Part shown: positions 16,679-25,573 of the stretch, in pieces
How the letters are laid out: each line of letters begins with the position of its first letter
Numbering within the stretch: position 1 is the stretch's first letter
Source: an uncultured Muribaculaceae bacterium
GTDB lineage: Bacteria > Bacteroidota > Bacteroidia > Bacteroidales > Muribaculaceae
Direction of reading: 5' to 3'
Assembly (NCBI GenBank): GCA_944321685.1
Contig: CALUMH010000010.1
Coordinates: 1-64,000 of the forward strand
DNA length: 64,000 nt
Made by a program: the position numbers and the translations under genes
The notes under the pieces: model-generated
What the model was told of the DNA's origin: nothing
The model's input: only the letters and a program-made list of their open reading frames with translations
Databases searched by the model: none

Positions 16679-18172
16679 ATGAGATACAAAATTCTAACGG
16701 CAGAAGAAGCAGCCGAATATGTCCACAATGGCGAAAATGTGGGCTTTTCGGGCTTTACGGTTTGTGGTACGCCAAAGGTTATTCCGGTGGCAATTGCCAA
16801 TCGTGCAAAGAGTGAGCATGAGGCCGGTCGTGAATTTAAAATAAACGTGTTTACCGGCGCATCGACCAATGACAGCGTTGATGGCGAGTTGTCGCGTGCG
16901 GGTGCTGTGAATTTGCGCACACCCTACCAGTCGTGCGGCGACACGCGCAAAGCCGTGAATGCAGGCATAATCAATTATTTCGATTTGCACTTGTCGGAAC
17001 TTCCGCAAAAAATGCGCTACAACACCTACGGGCAGCTTGATGTGGCCGTCCTTGAGGTGCAAAGCATCGATGATGAAGGAAATGCCGTGCTTGGCACGGG
17101 TATAGGTAATGCCCCCACATTTGCCATGCTTGCAAAGAAAGTGTTGCTTGAGGTGAATGAAGGCATCGACCCCAAAATCCGAGGCCTGCATGACATATAT
17201 ATTCCGCTTGACCCGCCTTACCGCCGCGAAATACCCATTTACAAGCCGAGCGACCGCGCCGGTGTGCCTACCATGCACATCGACCCTGAAAAGATAGTCG
17301 GTATTGTAAAGACTAATGTTCCCGAAGGCGGCCACCCGTTTGCGCCGAGCGACGAGACAACGATGATGATTGGCGAGAACGTATGCAACTTCCTGGTTTC
17401 GGAAATGAAGGCCGGTCGCATACCGTCGTCATTCCTGCCGCTCCAGTCGGGTGTAGGAAACATTGCCAACGCCGTTTTGGCTCGCCTTGAAGCAAACCAG
17501 GCTATACCGTCGTTCGAGATGTACACCGAGGTAATTCAAGACTCTGCGCTTAAACTCATCGAGTCGGGTAAATGCCGTTTTGCAAGTACTTGCTCCACTA
17601 CATTCTCTACCGAGGCGATGAACGAGTTTTTTGCCAATATCGACTATTTCCACGACAAGGTGGTGATGCGTCCGGTGGAAATTTCCAATAATCCCGAGGT
17701 GATACGCCGCTTGGGTGTGATAACGATGAACACTGCGCTCGAAGCCGACATATTCGGCAACGTGAATTCGACACACGTTACCGGAACCAAGATGATGAAC
17801 GGCATAGGCGGTTCGGCCGACTTCACACGCAATGCCTATACCTCTATATTCAGTTGTCCGTCGGTGGCAAAAGGCGGTTTGATAAGTGCAATTGTGCCCA
17901 TGGTGTCGCATCTTGATCACAGCGAGCACTCGGTTGACGTGATTATCACCGAGCAAGGAATTGCCGACCTGCGCGGCAAGTCGCCCATACAGAAGGCCGA
18001 AACGCTTATCGAGAATTGTGCACATCCCAATTATCGCCCCTTGCTGCGTGATTACTTGAAGATGGCAAAAGGCGGACACACGCCTCACACGTTGCGTGCC
18101 GCATTTGCCTTCCATGAAACGTTTATTGCCGAAGGCGATATGTCGAAGACCGATTTCTCAAAATTCTGCTAA
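16679..18172 (+). CDS. Acetyl-CoA hydrolase/transferase family protein (succinate CoA-transferase)
   Basis: 497 residues, the usual size of class I acetate/succinate CoA-transferases. The oxyanion region QSGVGNIANAVL (about 260-270) and the catalytic glutamate block EADIFGNVNSTHVTG (about 361-375) are present, followed by the GIGGSADFTRNA loop. It should exchange CoA between succinyl-CoA, acetate or propionate, fitting the succinate/propionate fermentation of Bacteroidales. It starts 17 nt after the split gene; an inverted repeat at 18201-18250 probably ends transcription. Confidence 0.9.
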   Translation: MRYKILTAEEAAEYVHNGENVGFSGFTVCGTPKVIPVAIANRAKSEHEAGREFKINVFTGASTNDSVDGELSRAGAVNLRTPYQSCGDTRKAVNAGIINYFDLHLSELPQKMRYNTYGQLDVAVLEVQSIDDEGNAVLGTGIGNAPTFAMLAKKVLLEVNEGIDPKIRGLHDIYIPLDPPYRREIPIYKPSDRAGVPTMHIDPEKIVGIVKTNVPEGGHPFAPSDETTMMIGENVCNFLVSEMKAGRIPSSFLPLQSGVGNIANAVLARLEANQAIPSFEMYTEVIQDSALKLIESGKCRFASTCSTTFSTEAMNEFFANIDYFHDKVVMRPVEISNNPEVIRRLGVITMNTALEADIFGNVNSTHVTGTKMMNGIGGSADFTRNAYTSIFSCPSVAKGGLISAIVPMVSHLDHSEHSVDVIITEQGIADLRGKSPIQKAETLIENCAHPNYRPLLRDYLKMAKGGHTPHTLRAAFAFHETFIAEGDMSKTDFSKFC

Positions 18173-18200
18173 TTTCGTAGCATATTAATAACTTTTTTCA

Positions 18201-18250
18201 GAGCCTGTTTGAATTCTTTCTCTAAAATGCGGGTGGGTTTAAACAGGCTC
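18201..18250 (+). terminator. Inverted repeat / terminator after CoA-transferase gene
   Basis: Perfect 10-bp arms GAGCCTGTTT and AAACAGGCTC flank a 30-nt loop, followed by TTAATTTT. The large loop is unusual for an intrinsic terminator, and the arms look like an interspersed repeat end; see findings. Confidence 0.5.
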
Positions 18251-18322
18251 TTAATTTTCACAAAGGGGGGCAGCCTGTTATAATGAATAAGTAATGGCGT
18301 GTTTCCTTGTTTTATTCATGCG

Positions 18323-19147
18323 ATGATTACATTTCCGAATGCTAAAATCAACCTCGGGCTTAATATTGTGGCTCGTCGTCCCGACGGGTATCACGATATA
18401 GAAACTGTGTTCTATCCCATAAACTTGCACGATGTGCTTGAAATAGTACCTTCGGCAAGCGAGGCGACTGCATTGCACACCCTTGGCAATCCTGTGAATT
18501 GCGAACCCGAGAAAAACCTTGTGATGAAGGCATACAGGCTTGTGCAACGGCATCTGCCCGGCGTGCCGCAAGTTGATATTTATCTATACAAGCATATTCC
18601 CGACGGTGCAGGGTTGGGCGGAGGTTCGGCCGATGCATCGTTTGCATTGAAAATGCTTGTCGGGATGAGCGGAGCCGATCTCGCCGACAACCGCTTGGCC
18701 GATATGGCATCGCAATTGGGTGCCGATTGTGCGTTTTTTGTGTATAATCGTCCCATGTATGCAACAGGTATAGGTAACGAGTTTTCTCAGGTGGCTGTTG
18801 ACCTTTCGGGGTATTGGTTGTTGCTTGTAAAGCCTGCCGTTGCTGTATCTACCGCCGAGGCTTATTCTATGGTCAAGCCCGAGCAGTCTGACGTGTCTAT
18901 CCCGGAAATTTTGCAAAATCCGGTTTCCCGATGGAAAGATGTATTGAAGAATGACTTTGAACCGAGCGTGTTTGCACGTTATCCGCAGTTGGCGCAAATT
19001 AAGCAGCAATTGTATGATGCGGGGGCGTTGTATGCGTCGATGTCGGGCTCTGGTAGTTCCATGTTCGGTATTTTCGAAAGTGACATTTTGGCAGAAACTG
19101 CAAGTGCCAAGATAAGCAATTGCCTAAATTTTGTCATGAAATTGTAA
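18323..19147 (+). CDS. ispE: 4-diphosphocytidyl-2-C-methyl-D-erythritol kinase
   Basis: 274 residues from the ATG at 18323, chosen because the family begins MI-FPNAKINLGLN; the open frame reaches back eight codons to 18299. The GHMP-kinase ATP loop PDGAGLGGGSADAS is at about 91-104, and the C-terminal motif SGSGSSMFGIF is present. It phosphorylates the 2-hydroxyl of CDP-methylerythritol in the MEP isoprenoid pathway. It is alone between an upstream inverted repeat and a palindrome-rich gap downstream. Confidence 0.95.
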   Translation: MITFPNAKINLGLNIVARRPDGYHDIETVFYPINLHDVLEIVPSASEATALHTLGNPVNCEPEKNLVMKAYRLVQRHLPGVPQVDIYLYKHIPDGAGLGGGSADASFALKMLVGMSGADLADNRLADMASQLGADCAFFVYNRPMYATGIGNEFSQVAVDLSGYWLLLVKPAVAVSTAEAYSMVKPEQSDVSIPEILQNPVSRWKDVLKNDFEPSVFARYPQLAQIKQQLYDAGALYASMSGSGSSMFGIFESDILAETASAKISNCLNFVMKL

Positions 19148-19225
19148 GCTAAAGAGTGTAATAAGATATTGAAATAACTGTTGTTGGTGTCATGGGGGTG
19201 TATCATAATTCCGACATTGGATTTG

Positions 19226-19251
19226 TCGAGACGATGTGCACATCGTCTCGA
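19226..19251. repeat. Perfect 26-bp palindrome (REP-like)
   Basis: Arms TCGAGACGATGTG and CACATCGTCTCGA meet with no spacer. It lies 46 bp before a second palindrome that shares the GAGACG...CGTCTC outer arms. Found in the 267-nt gap between ispE and grpE, which otherwise holds no gene. Confidence 0.8.
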
Positions 19252-19296
19252 TGGTGGTAGTGGTTGATTTACAATATGTTATACGATATAATGGTT

Positions 19297-19324
19297 GTAG
19301 AGACGCGATTAATCGCGTCTCTAC
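19297..19324. repeat. Perfect 28-bp palindrome (REP-like)
   Basis: Arms GTAGAGACGCGATT and AATCGCGTCTCTAC. Same GAGACG/CGTCTC shoulders as the palindrome at 19226-19251 but a different core. Such GAGACG palindromes behave as dispersed repeats in several phyla; no transposase is nearby. Confidence 0.8.
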
Positions 19325-19414
19325 GGGAGGCAAAATCGCATTTTGATACACTCTCATGACATTTTGGCAACATTTTTGATAGTGCTTTTGTGTTGATAAG
19401 AATCAGAACTAATT

Positions 19415-20020
19415 ATGGCAACAACAGATAACATCAAGCAAGAAGAACCACAGGCAACTGCTCCGCAAAAAGAGGAGGAAGTTGCTGCGGAACAAACCAA
19501 ATCGGAAAACAACGAGAATGAGGCTGCGGCAGAAAAAACCGAGGCCAGTGACGAAGCAACCGAGCTTGGGAAAAAAGTGGAATTGCTTGAAAAAGAACTT
19601 GAAAATTCTAAGAAAGAATATTTGTTCCTGATGGCTGAGTTTGATAACTTTAGGAAACGCACGTTGAAAGAGAAGTCGGAAATCATTAAAAACGGTGCCG
19701 AAAATGCCATGCGCGACTTGCTGCCGGTGATCGATGACTTTGAACGGGCGTTGAAAGCCATCGATGAAAATGGGGAACTCGACAGCTTGAAACAAGGTGT
19801 TGACTTGATTTATAATAAGTTCATGAAATACCTTGAGAAGAACGGCGTTAAACCCATCGACAGCACGGGCAAAGATTTCGATACCGAGTTGCATGAAGCC
19901 GTTACCACTTTCCCGGCATCCGACGAGTCGCAGAAGGGTAAGATTGTGGACACGGTGCAAACCGGCTACACGCTCAACGACAAGGTGCTGCGCCATGCCA
20001 AGGTGGTAGTGGGGCAGTGA
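19415..20020 (+). CDS. grpE: Nucleotide exchange factor GrpE
   Basis: 201 residues. An acidic, A/E/Q-rich N-terminal tail (1-50) and a coiled coil (about 50-95) precede the GrpE core with LLPVIDDFERAL and the C-terminal beta domain (ITKVVRHAKVVVG-like end, here DKVLRHAKVVVG). It releases ADP from DnaK. It is 74 nt upstream of dnaJ in one operon; no CIRCE element is visible before it. Confidence 0.95.
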   Translation: MATTDNIKQEEPQATAPQKEEEVAAEQTKSENNENEAAAEKTEASDEATELGKKVELLEKELENSKKEYLFLMAEFDNFRKRTLKEKSEIIKNGAENAMRDLLPVIDDFERALKAIDENGELDSLKQGVDLIYNKFMKYLEKNGVKPIDSTGKDFDTELHEAVTTFPASDESQKGKIVDTVQTGYTLNDKVLRHAKVVVGQ

Positions 20021-20094
20021 CCGCACGGGCGTGAAGTAGAGTGAGTGTGTGTGAATTGTGTGTTTTTTCAGAAAAAAGGTCTTGAACAACGATA

Positions 20095-21255
20095 ATGGAG
20101 AAAAGAGATTATTATGAAGTGCTTGGAGTGTCGAAGAATGTGACACCCGAAGAACTTAAAAAGGCATACCGCAAGAAGGCCATCGAGTACCACCCCGACC
20201 GCCAGCAAGGGAAGTCGGAGGCCGAAAAGAAAGAGGCCGAGGAGAAATTCAAGGAGGCTGCCGAGGCATACGACGTGCTCAGCAACCCCGAGAAACGTGC
20301 GCGTTACGACCAGTTTGGCCACAACATGGGCAATATGGGCGGCGGCGGTTTCAGCGGCGGCGGAATGTCGATGGAAGACATATTCTCGCAGTTTGGCGAC
20401 ATATTTGGCGGCTTTGGCGGTTTCGGCGGCTTTGGTTCGTCGGGTAGCAGTAGCCGTCCGCGCCAGAACCGCGGCACCGATTTGCGCGTGAAGGTGAAAG
20501 TCACCCTGCAAGATGTGGCGCATGGCGTGGAAAAGAAACTGAAAATTCCGCACTACGTGGCTTGTTCGGCTTGTAACGGCACGGGTGCGAAGAACGGCAC
20601 TGCATTTACCACCTGCTCCACCTGCCACGGCTCGGGCGTGGTGAGCCAAGTGAAGCAAACCATCCTCGGTACCATGCGCACACAAGGACCGTGCCCCACT
20701 TGCGGCGGCGAGGGACGCATAATTCAAGACCGTTGCACGGTCTGCGGCGGCGAAGGTATTGTAAAGCAAGACGACGTGGTGACGGTCAATATTCCTGCCG
20801 GCGTGGCCGAGGGCATGACGCTTAGTATGCGCGGCAAGGGAAATGCAGCCCGCCATGGCGGCGTTCCGGGCGACCTGCTCATAGTAATCGAGGAGGAGAA
20901 GGATGCCGAGTTGATGCGTGACGAAAATGACTTGATATACAACCTCATGCTCGATATTCCTACCGCCGTGTTTGGCGGCAAGGTTGAGGTTCCTACCGTT
21001 GACGGCAAGGCGCGGCTTACCATAGAACCTGGCACGCAGCCTGGCAAGATATTACGTTTGCGCGGAAAAGGTTTGCCCTCGCCCAATGGCTATGGCAATG
21101 GCGATTTGCTTGTCAATGTGATGGTATATATCCCCGAAAAACTCACTGCCGATGAGAAAGCGGCATTCGAGAAGTTGAAAGGACAGCCCGACATTACGCC
21201 AAACGAGAATGAGAAAAAGCGCATCTTCAGCCGGTTACGCCATTTGTTCGACTGA
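20095..21255 (+). CDS. dnaJ: Chaperone protein DnaJ
   Basis: 386 residues, full length. The J domain has HPD at about residues 33-35, the G/F-rich linker spans about 73-125, and four CxxCxGxG-type zinc motifs lie at about 158-220 ([32 protein letters not shown]), followed by the two substrate-binding beta domains. It delivers clients to DnaK and stimulates its ATPase. Last gene of the grpE-dnaJ operon; a terminator follows 22 nt after the stop. Confidence 0.97.
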   Translation: MEKRDYYEVLGVSKNVTPEELKKAYRKKAIEYHPDRQQGKSEAEKKEAEEKFKEAAEAYDVLSNPEKRARYDQFGHNMGNMGGGGFSGGGMSMEDIFSQFGDIFGGFGGFGGFGSSGSSSRPRQNRGTDLRVKVKVTLQDVAHGVEKKLKIPHYVACSACNGTGAKNGTAFTTCSTCHGSGVVSQVKQTILGTMRTQGPCPTCGGEGRIIQDRCTVCGGEGIVKQDDVVTVNIPAGVAEGMTLSMRGKGNAARHGGVPGDLLIVIEEEKDAELMRDENDLIYNLMLDIPTAVFGGKVEVPTVDGKARLTIEPGTQPGKILRLRGKGLPSPNGYGNGDLLVNVMVYIPEKLTADEKAAFEKLKGQPDITPNENEKKRIFSRLRHLFD

Positions 21256-21276
21256 TTGTGTGTCATATAAAAAAAT

Positions 21277-21318
21277 AACAGGGTGTGGGAAACATATGGA
21301 ATTTCCTGCACCCTGTTT
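21277..21318 (+). terminator. dnaJ terminator
   Basis: 16-nt arms (21277-21292 with 21302-21317; two imperfect pairs) close a 9-nt loop, followed by a short T tract. Confidence 0.7.
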
Positions 21319-21441
21319 CGTTGGTTATATAGTGTTTTTCATGGTGAATGGCTGATTGTGCGATTTCGTGTGATGCAAAGTTAGGGTGTCGATATGCAAT
21401 ATTGTTGCACATCATTGTTAAAAACAGTTTCTTTAGCTGCA

Positions 21442-21473
21442 TTTGCACAAGACAAAAAGTGTGGCTAATTTTG
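21442..21473 (+). promoter_or_regulatory. pcrA promoter (decides the start codon)
   Basis: TTTG at 21442-21445, a 20-nt spacer and TAATTTTG at 21466-21473. Because the start site must lie near 21480, an in-frame ATG at 21443 cannot be the real start. Confidence 0.75.
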
Positions 21474-21499
21474 CAACGGCATTTACGAGAATAACAATT

Positions 21500-23824
21500 T
21501 TGGAAGAATATTTGAATGAACTCAACGAGCAGCAGCGTGCTGCGGTGGAGTACCTCGACGGGCCGCAATTGGTGATTGCCGGAGCCGGGTCGGGGAAAAC
21601 GCGTGTGCTTACATATAAAATAGTGCATCTGCTTAATCACGGGTATGAGCCTTACCGCATAATGGCATTGACGTTTACCAACAAGGCCGCCCGTGAAATG
21701 AAGGAACGTATTGCCGCACTGGTCGATGCCGATGTTGCAGGGCAATTGTGGATGGGTACGTTTCACTCCATATTCTCCCGAATTTTGAGACGAAATGCCG
21801 ACCGTATAGGTTTCGGCCGGGATTTCACGATATACGACACCACCGACTCGAAGTCGCTCATCAAGACCATAATACGTGATATGGGACTTGACGAGAAAGT
21901 GTACGTGGCATCGGATATTCAGTCTCGTATTTCCAAGGTGAAAAATGCACTTGTTTCTCCCGATGATTATGCTCATGACCGTGATTTGCTTGAGGGAGAC
22001 CGCCGAGCCCGTCGTCCTCGCCTGGTGGATGTGTATCGCGGATATTGTGATCGGTGCCGCATTGCCGGTGCGATGGATTTCGATGACTTGCTGTATTATA
22101 CCAATGTGTTGCTGCGCGATAATCCCGATGTGCTTGATCGCTATCGCGATTTCTTCCGTTACCTGCTTGTCGATGAGTACCAGGATACCAATTTCGCGCA
22201 ACACCTCATAGTGTCGAAATTGACCAAGGACAAAGGAAACTTATGTGTGGTGGGAGACGATGCGCAAAGCATATACTCGTTCCGTGGGGCGAATATTTCC
22301 AATATCATCAACATGGGCAAGTATTACGATGGGCTGCGCGTGTTCAAGCTCGAACAAAATTACCGTTCCACGCAAAATATACTTGATGCCGCCAACAGCC
22401 TTATCGACAAGAACACCGAACAGATAAGGAAGCATATATTCTCGGACAATAGCCGCGGCACCAAGGTGCAGGTGATAGAGGCTTATTCCGATTTCGAGGA
22501 AAGTTATATCGTGGCCAACCGTATCATTACATTACGGGCAACTCAAGGCGATGGCTATGACCGTTTTGCAGTGCTTTACCGCACCAATGCACAGTCGCGT
22601 GTGCTTGAAGAGGCTTTGCGCAAGCGTAATATACCGTATCGCATATATGGCGGTCAGTCGTTCTACCAGCGCAAGGAGATCAAAGATGCTATTTCATACT
22701 TCCGTCTTGCTGTAAACCCCGACGATGACGAGGCTTTGAGGCGCATAATCAATTATCCGGCTCGCGGTATAGGAGAGACCACCGTCGGCAAGTTGGTGAA
22801 AGCTTCGATAAAAGGTGGTGTGAGTATATGGCGGGTGCTGTGTGACTTGCAGGCTTATAATGTGGATGTCAACGCCGGTACACGGCGTAAACTCGAAGCG
22901 TTCAGAGACATGGTGCGTGGGTTTGTCGAGGAGAACGCTTCGGGCATTGATGCCGACGAGCTTGGCAAGGAGATTGTCAAGAGAACCGGGTTGATTGCCA
23001 TAATGGAAAGTGACAAGACTCCCGAAAATATAAGCCGCAAGGAAAATCTCACCGAGTTGCTTAACAGCCTTGATGATTTCGTGCGAACCAAGGAGGAGGA
23101 AGAGAATAGCGATGAAACGAAAATGTCGAATTTCCTTGCCGGGGTATCGTTGTTAACCGACCAGGATCGTGACGACGACGGTAATGGCGAAGCTGCCGTT
23201 ACGCTGATGACCGTGCATGCTGCCAAGGGGCTTGAATTTAAGAACGTGATTATAGTGGGTGTTGAGGAAAACCTGTTTCCCTCGGCAATGAGCAGCGACT
23301 CCATTGCCGGAATTGAGGAGGAACGCCGCTTGCTTTATGTTGCCATTACCCGGGCGCAGGTCACTTGCACTATCACATATGCCCGTTCTCGTTACCGCAA
23401 CGGGCAGACGCAGACGTGCACTGCCAGCCGTTTCATTCGCGACATGGATTCGCGCTACCTCTCGGTATCATCTTCTTCGACATCCTATACAAAAAAGGAA
23501 GAGCCGAAATCACAATTCAGGTGGGAAAATGGTCGCTTGTCGAAAATTGGCGATGATGCCAAGCCTCGTGAGCAGTTCAGAATCAAACAGGAACCGACGC
23601 GCCGGCCTGCTGTATCGCAACCTGCCGCCGATAACGGAGATTTCAGCGTGCATGAGGTATCGGAATTATATCAGGGTATGGCTATCGAACATTCGCGTTT
23701 TGGCGCAGGAACTATCATCAGCATAGAAACCGGCGGAAGTGCCGATGCCAAGATAATAGTGGACTTTGGCGACATTGGCATTAAGACGCTTATACTTAAA
23801 TTCGCCCGCTTCAAGATAATGTAA
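21500..23824 (+). CDS. pcrA: UvrD/PcrA-type ATP-dependent 3'-5' DNA helicase
   Basis: 774 residues from the TTG at 21500. The frame is open back to an ATG at 21443, but that codon sits inside the -33 element of a clear promoter, and family members begin just before LNEQQRAAVEY. The Q motif, Walker A AGAGSGKTR (about 29-37), TFTNKAAREM, DEYQDTN (Walker B), DDAQSIYSFRGA, QNYRST and the VTLMTVHAAKGLEF motif show a complete SF1A helicase. Its C-terminal Tudor-like region binds RNA polymerase in relatives. It works in excision repair and clearing of replication conflicts. Confidence 0.93.
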   Translation: MEEYLNELNEQQRAAVEYLDGPQLVIAGAGSGKTRVLTYKIVHLLNHGYEPYRIMALTFTNKAAREMKERIAALVDADVAGQLWMGTFHSIFSRILRRNADRIGFGRDFTIYDTTDSKSLIKTIIRDMGLDEKVYVASDIQSRISKVKNALVSPDDYAHDRDLLEGDRRARRPRLVDVYRGYCDRCRIAGAMDFDDLLYYTNVLLRDNPDVLDRYRDFFRYLLVDEYQDTNFAQHLIVSKLTKDKGNLCVVGDDAQSIYSFRGANISNIINMGKYYDGLRVFKLEQNYRSTQNILDAANSLIDKNTEQIRKHIFSDNSRGTKVQVIEAYSDFEESYIVANRIITLRATQGDGYDRFAVLYRTNAQSRVLEEALRKRNIPYRIYGGQSFYQRKEIKDAISYFRLAVNPDDDEALRRIINYPARGIGETTVGKLVKASIKGGVSIWRVLCDLQAYNVDVNAGTRRKLEAFRDMVRGFVEENASGIDADELGKEIVKRTGLIAIMESDKTPENISRKENLTELLNSLDDFVRTKEEEENSDETKMSNFLAGVSLLTDQDRDDDGNGEAAVTLMTVHAAKGLEFKNVIIVGVEENLFPSAMSSDSIAGIEEERRLLYVAITRAQVTCTITYARSRYRNGQTQTCTASRFIRDMDSRYLSVSSSSTSYTKKEEPKSQFRWENGRLSKIGDDAKPREQFRIKQEPTRRPAVSQPAADNGDFSVHEVSELYQGMAIEHSRFGAGTIISIETGGSADAKIIVDFGDIGIKTLILKFARFKIM

Positions 23825-23888
23825 CGCTACCCCATGCCGGTTGTGTGGGCTTAGTGGAATTATAAATAAGACAAATAACGAGATAACA

Positions 23889-25052
23889 ATGGAAAAATAT
23901 ATCGACTTGGAGGCTTATCCTACGCCTTATTATATCGTGTATGAAGACAGGTTGCGCCGCAATCTCGACCTGATTTCACACGTTGCATCGGAGGCCGGTG
24001 TGAAGATAATCATGGCGTTTAAGGCCAATGCGCTGTGGCGCACATTCGGCGTGATGCGCGAGTATGGGGTGGCTTCAACTGCAAGTTCGTTGAATGAAAT
24101 GTGGCTTGCCAACGAGGAACTTGGCTGCCTTGCTCATACTTATTGTCCGGCATACACCGATGAGACCATAGGGAAGTATCTCGAAGGCAGTTCTCACATC
24201 ACATTCAACAGCGTGTCTCAGGCACGGCGTTTTTATGGCGATGTTGAGCGGTTTAACGCTGCCGGGGGGCACCGTGTGAGTTGTGGGTTGCGCATAAATC
24301 CCATGTGCTCGGTTATCGATACCGACATATACAATCCTTGTTGTCCCGGGTCGCGGTTTGGTGTCACTGCTGATGAAATTGACGAATTGCCCGACTTTAT
24401 CGAGGGCTTTCACTTTCATGCCTTGTGCGAATCCACTTCTTATGACCTTGAACGTGTGCTTGAAGTCGTTGAGGAGAAGTTTGGCAAGTATTTGCCAAGG
24501 CTGAAGTGGATAAATATGGGGGGCGGCCACTTGATGACACGTGAAGGATATGACACAGGGCATCTCATCGGTTTGTTGCGCCGTTTCAAGCAGCGTCACC
24601 CCGGACTTGAAGTGATACTTGAACCGGGCAGTGCATTCACGTGGCGCACGGGCGACCTTATTGCATCGGTTGTCGATGTGGTGGAGAACAGCGGCATCAA
24701 AACGGCAATCGTCGATGCGTCGTTTGCCTGCCATATGCCCGATTGCCTTGAAATGCCATATAAGCCCACGATTACCGAGGCGTTACCTGAGGTTGTGCCG
24801 AGCAGTGAAAACAATTACCGCATGGGCGGAAACTCATGCCTAAGCGGTGATTTTGTGGGCGATTGGAGCTTTGCCGCCCCGTTGCGACCAGGCGACCGCC
24901 TGACGTTTGAGGACATGAACCATTATACCACGGTTAAAACCAATATGTTCAACGGCATCAGCCACCCGTCAATCCTGTATGTTCACTGTGACGGCCAAGT
25001 GGAAGTGCTGCGTGAATACACTTATGTCGATTACAAATCCCGAATGGACTGA
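23889..25052 (+). CDS. nspC: Carboxynorspermidine/carboxyspermidine decarboxylase
   Basis: 387 residues from ATG 23889 (frame open to 23841; the family begins near LEAYPTPYYIVYE). An alanine-racemase-fold PLP enzyme: the PLP lysine is in MAFKANAL (about K42), with EPGSAF (about 253-258) and the Cys-containing GGNSCLSGD loop (about 314-322) typical of NspC. It removes CO2 from carboxynorspermidine or carboxyspermidine. Its partner dehydrogenase is at 43982-45178. It lies 64 nt after pcrA with no promoter seen, and its last 22 nt overlap the tail of ogt on the other strand. Confidence 0.93.
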   Translation: MEKYIDLEAYPTPYYIVYEDRLRRNLDLISHVASEAGVKIIMAFKANALWRTFGVMREYGVASTASSLNEMWLANEELGCLAHTYCPAYTDETIGKYLEGSSHITFNSVSQARRFYGDVERFNAAGGHRVSCGLRINPMCSVIDTDIYNPCCPGSRFGVTADEIDELPDFIEGFHFHALCESTSYDLERVLEVVEEKFGKYLPRLKWINMGGGHLMTREGYDTGHLIGLLRRFKQRHPGLEVILEPGSAFTWRTGDLIASVVDVVENSGIKTAIVDASFACHMPDCLEMPYKPTITEALPEVVPSSENNYRMGGNSCLSGDFVGDWSFAAPLRPGDRLTFEDMNHYTTVKTNMFNGISHPSILYVHCDGQVEVLREYTYVDYKSRMD

Positions 25053-25570
25053 TTGTGGAATAGGGAACCGGCTTCCAAAGCCAAAAGGTAACGCTTGGCT
25101 TCGATGCCGCCGCCGAAGCCGGTGAGCGACCCGTCGCTGCCCACCACGCGGTGGCATGGGGCAATTATCGATATGGCATTGGCTCCGTTGGCATTGGCTA
25201 CGGCACGCACCGATTGCGGTATGCCCAGTCTGCGAGCCATTTCGCCATAGGAAATTGTCTGCCCGTAGGGTATCATGAGCAGTAGTTGCCACACCTTCAG
25301 TTGGAACGGTGTGCCTGCAAACCGTAGCGGAATGTCGAATGTCGTCCTTTCCCGTCGGAAGTATTCGTCGAGTTGCCTTGCCGCTTTTTGTGTCACAGGC
25401 GACGGTATTTCTTCGTAATCGGCTTGCAACAATCGTTGCAACCGCTTGTCAACCCGTCCGGGATGTTTCTCATCCGTCCAATTGCAAAGACATAAATCAC
25501 CGCCTATAGAACCAAGTAACAATTTTCCGCAAGGCGAATTGTAATGCTGTATGAAGATTTTGTTTTTCAT
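25031..25570 (-). CDS. ogt: Methylated-DNA--[protein]-cysteine S-methyltransferase
   Basis: 179 residues with the active-site block IIAPCHRVVGSDGSLTGF (Cys at about 140) and the DNA-recognition helix QSVRAVANANGANA. It transfers alkyl groups from O6-alkylguanine to its own cysteine, a one-time repair reaction. It starts 3 nt after the stop of the Fsr-like exporter gene, so the two are co-translated. The 3' end converges with and overlaps nspC by 22 nt. Confidence 0.95.
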   Translation of the reverse strand: MKNKIFIQHYNSPCGKLLLGSIGGDLCLCNWTDEKHPGRVDKRLQRLLQADYEEIPSPVTQKAARQLDEYFRRERTTFDIPLRFAGTPFQLKVWQLLLMIPYGQTISYGEMARRLGIPQSVRAVANANGANAISIIAPCHRVVGSDGSLTGFGGGIEAKRYLLALEAGSLFHNQSIRDL

Positions 25571-25573
25571 GTG

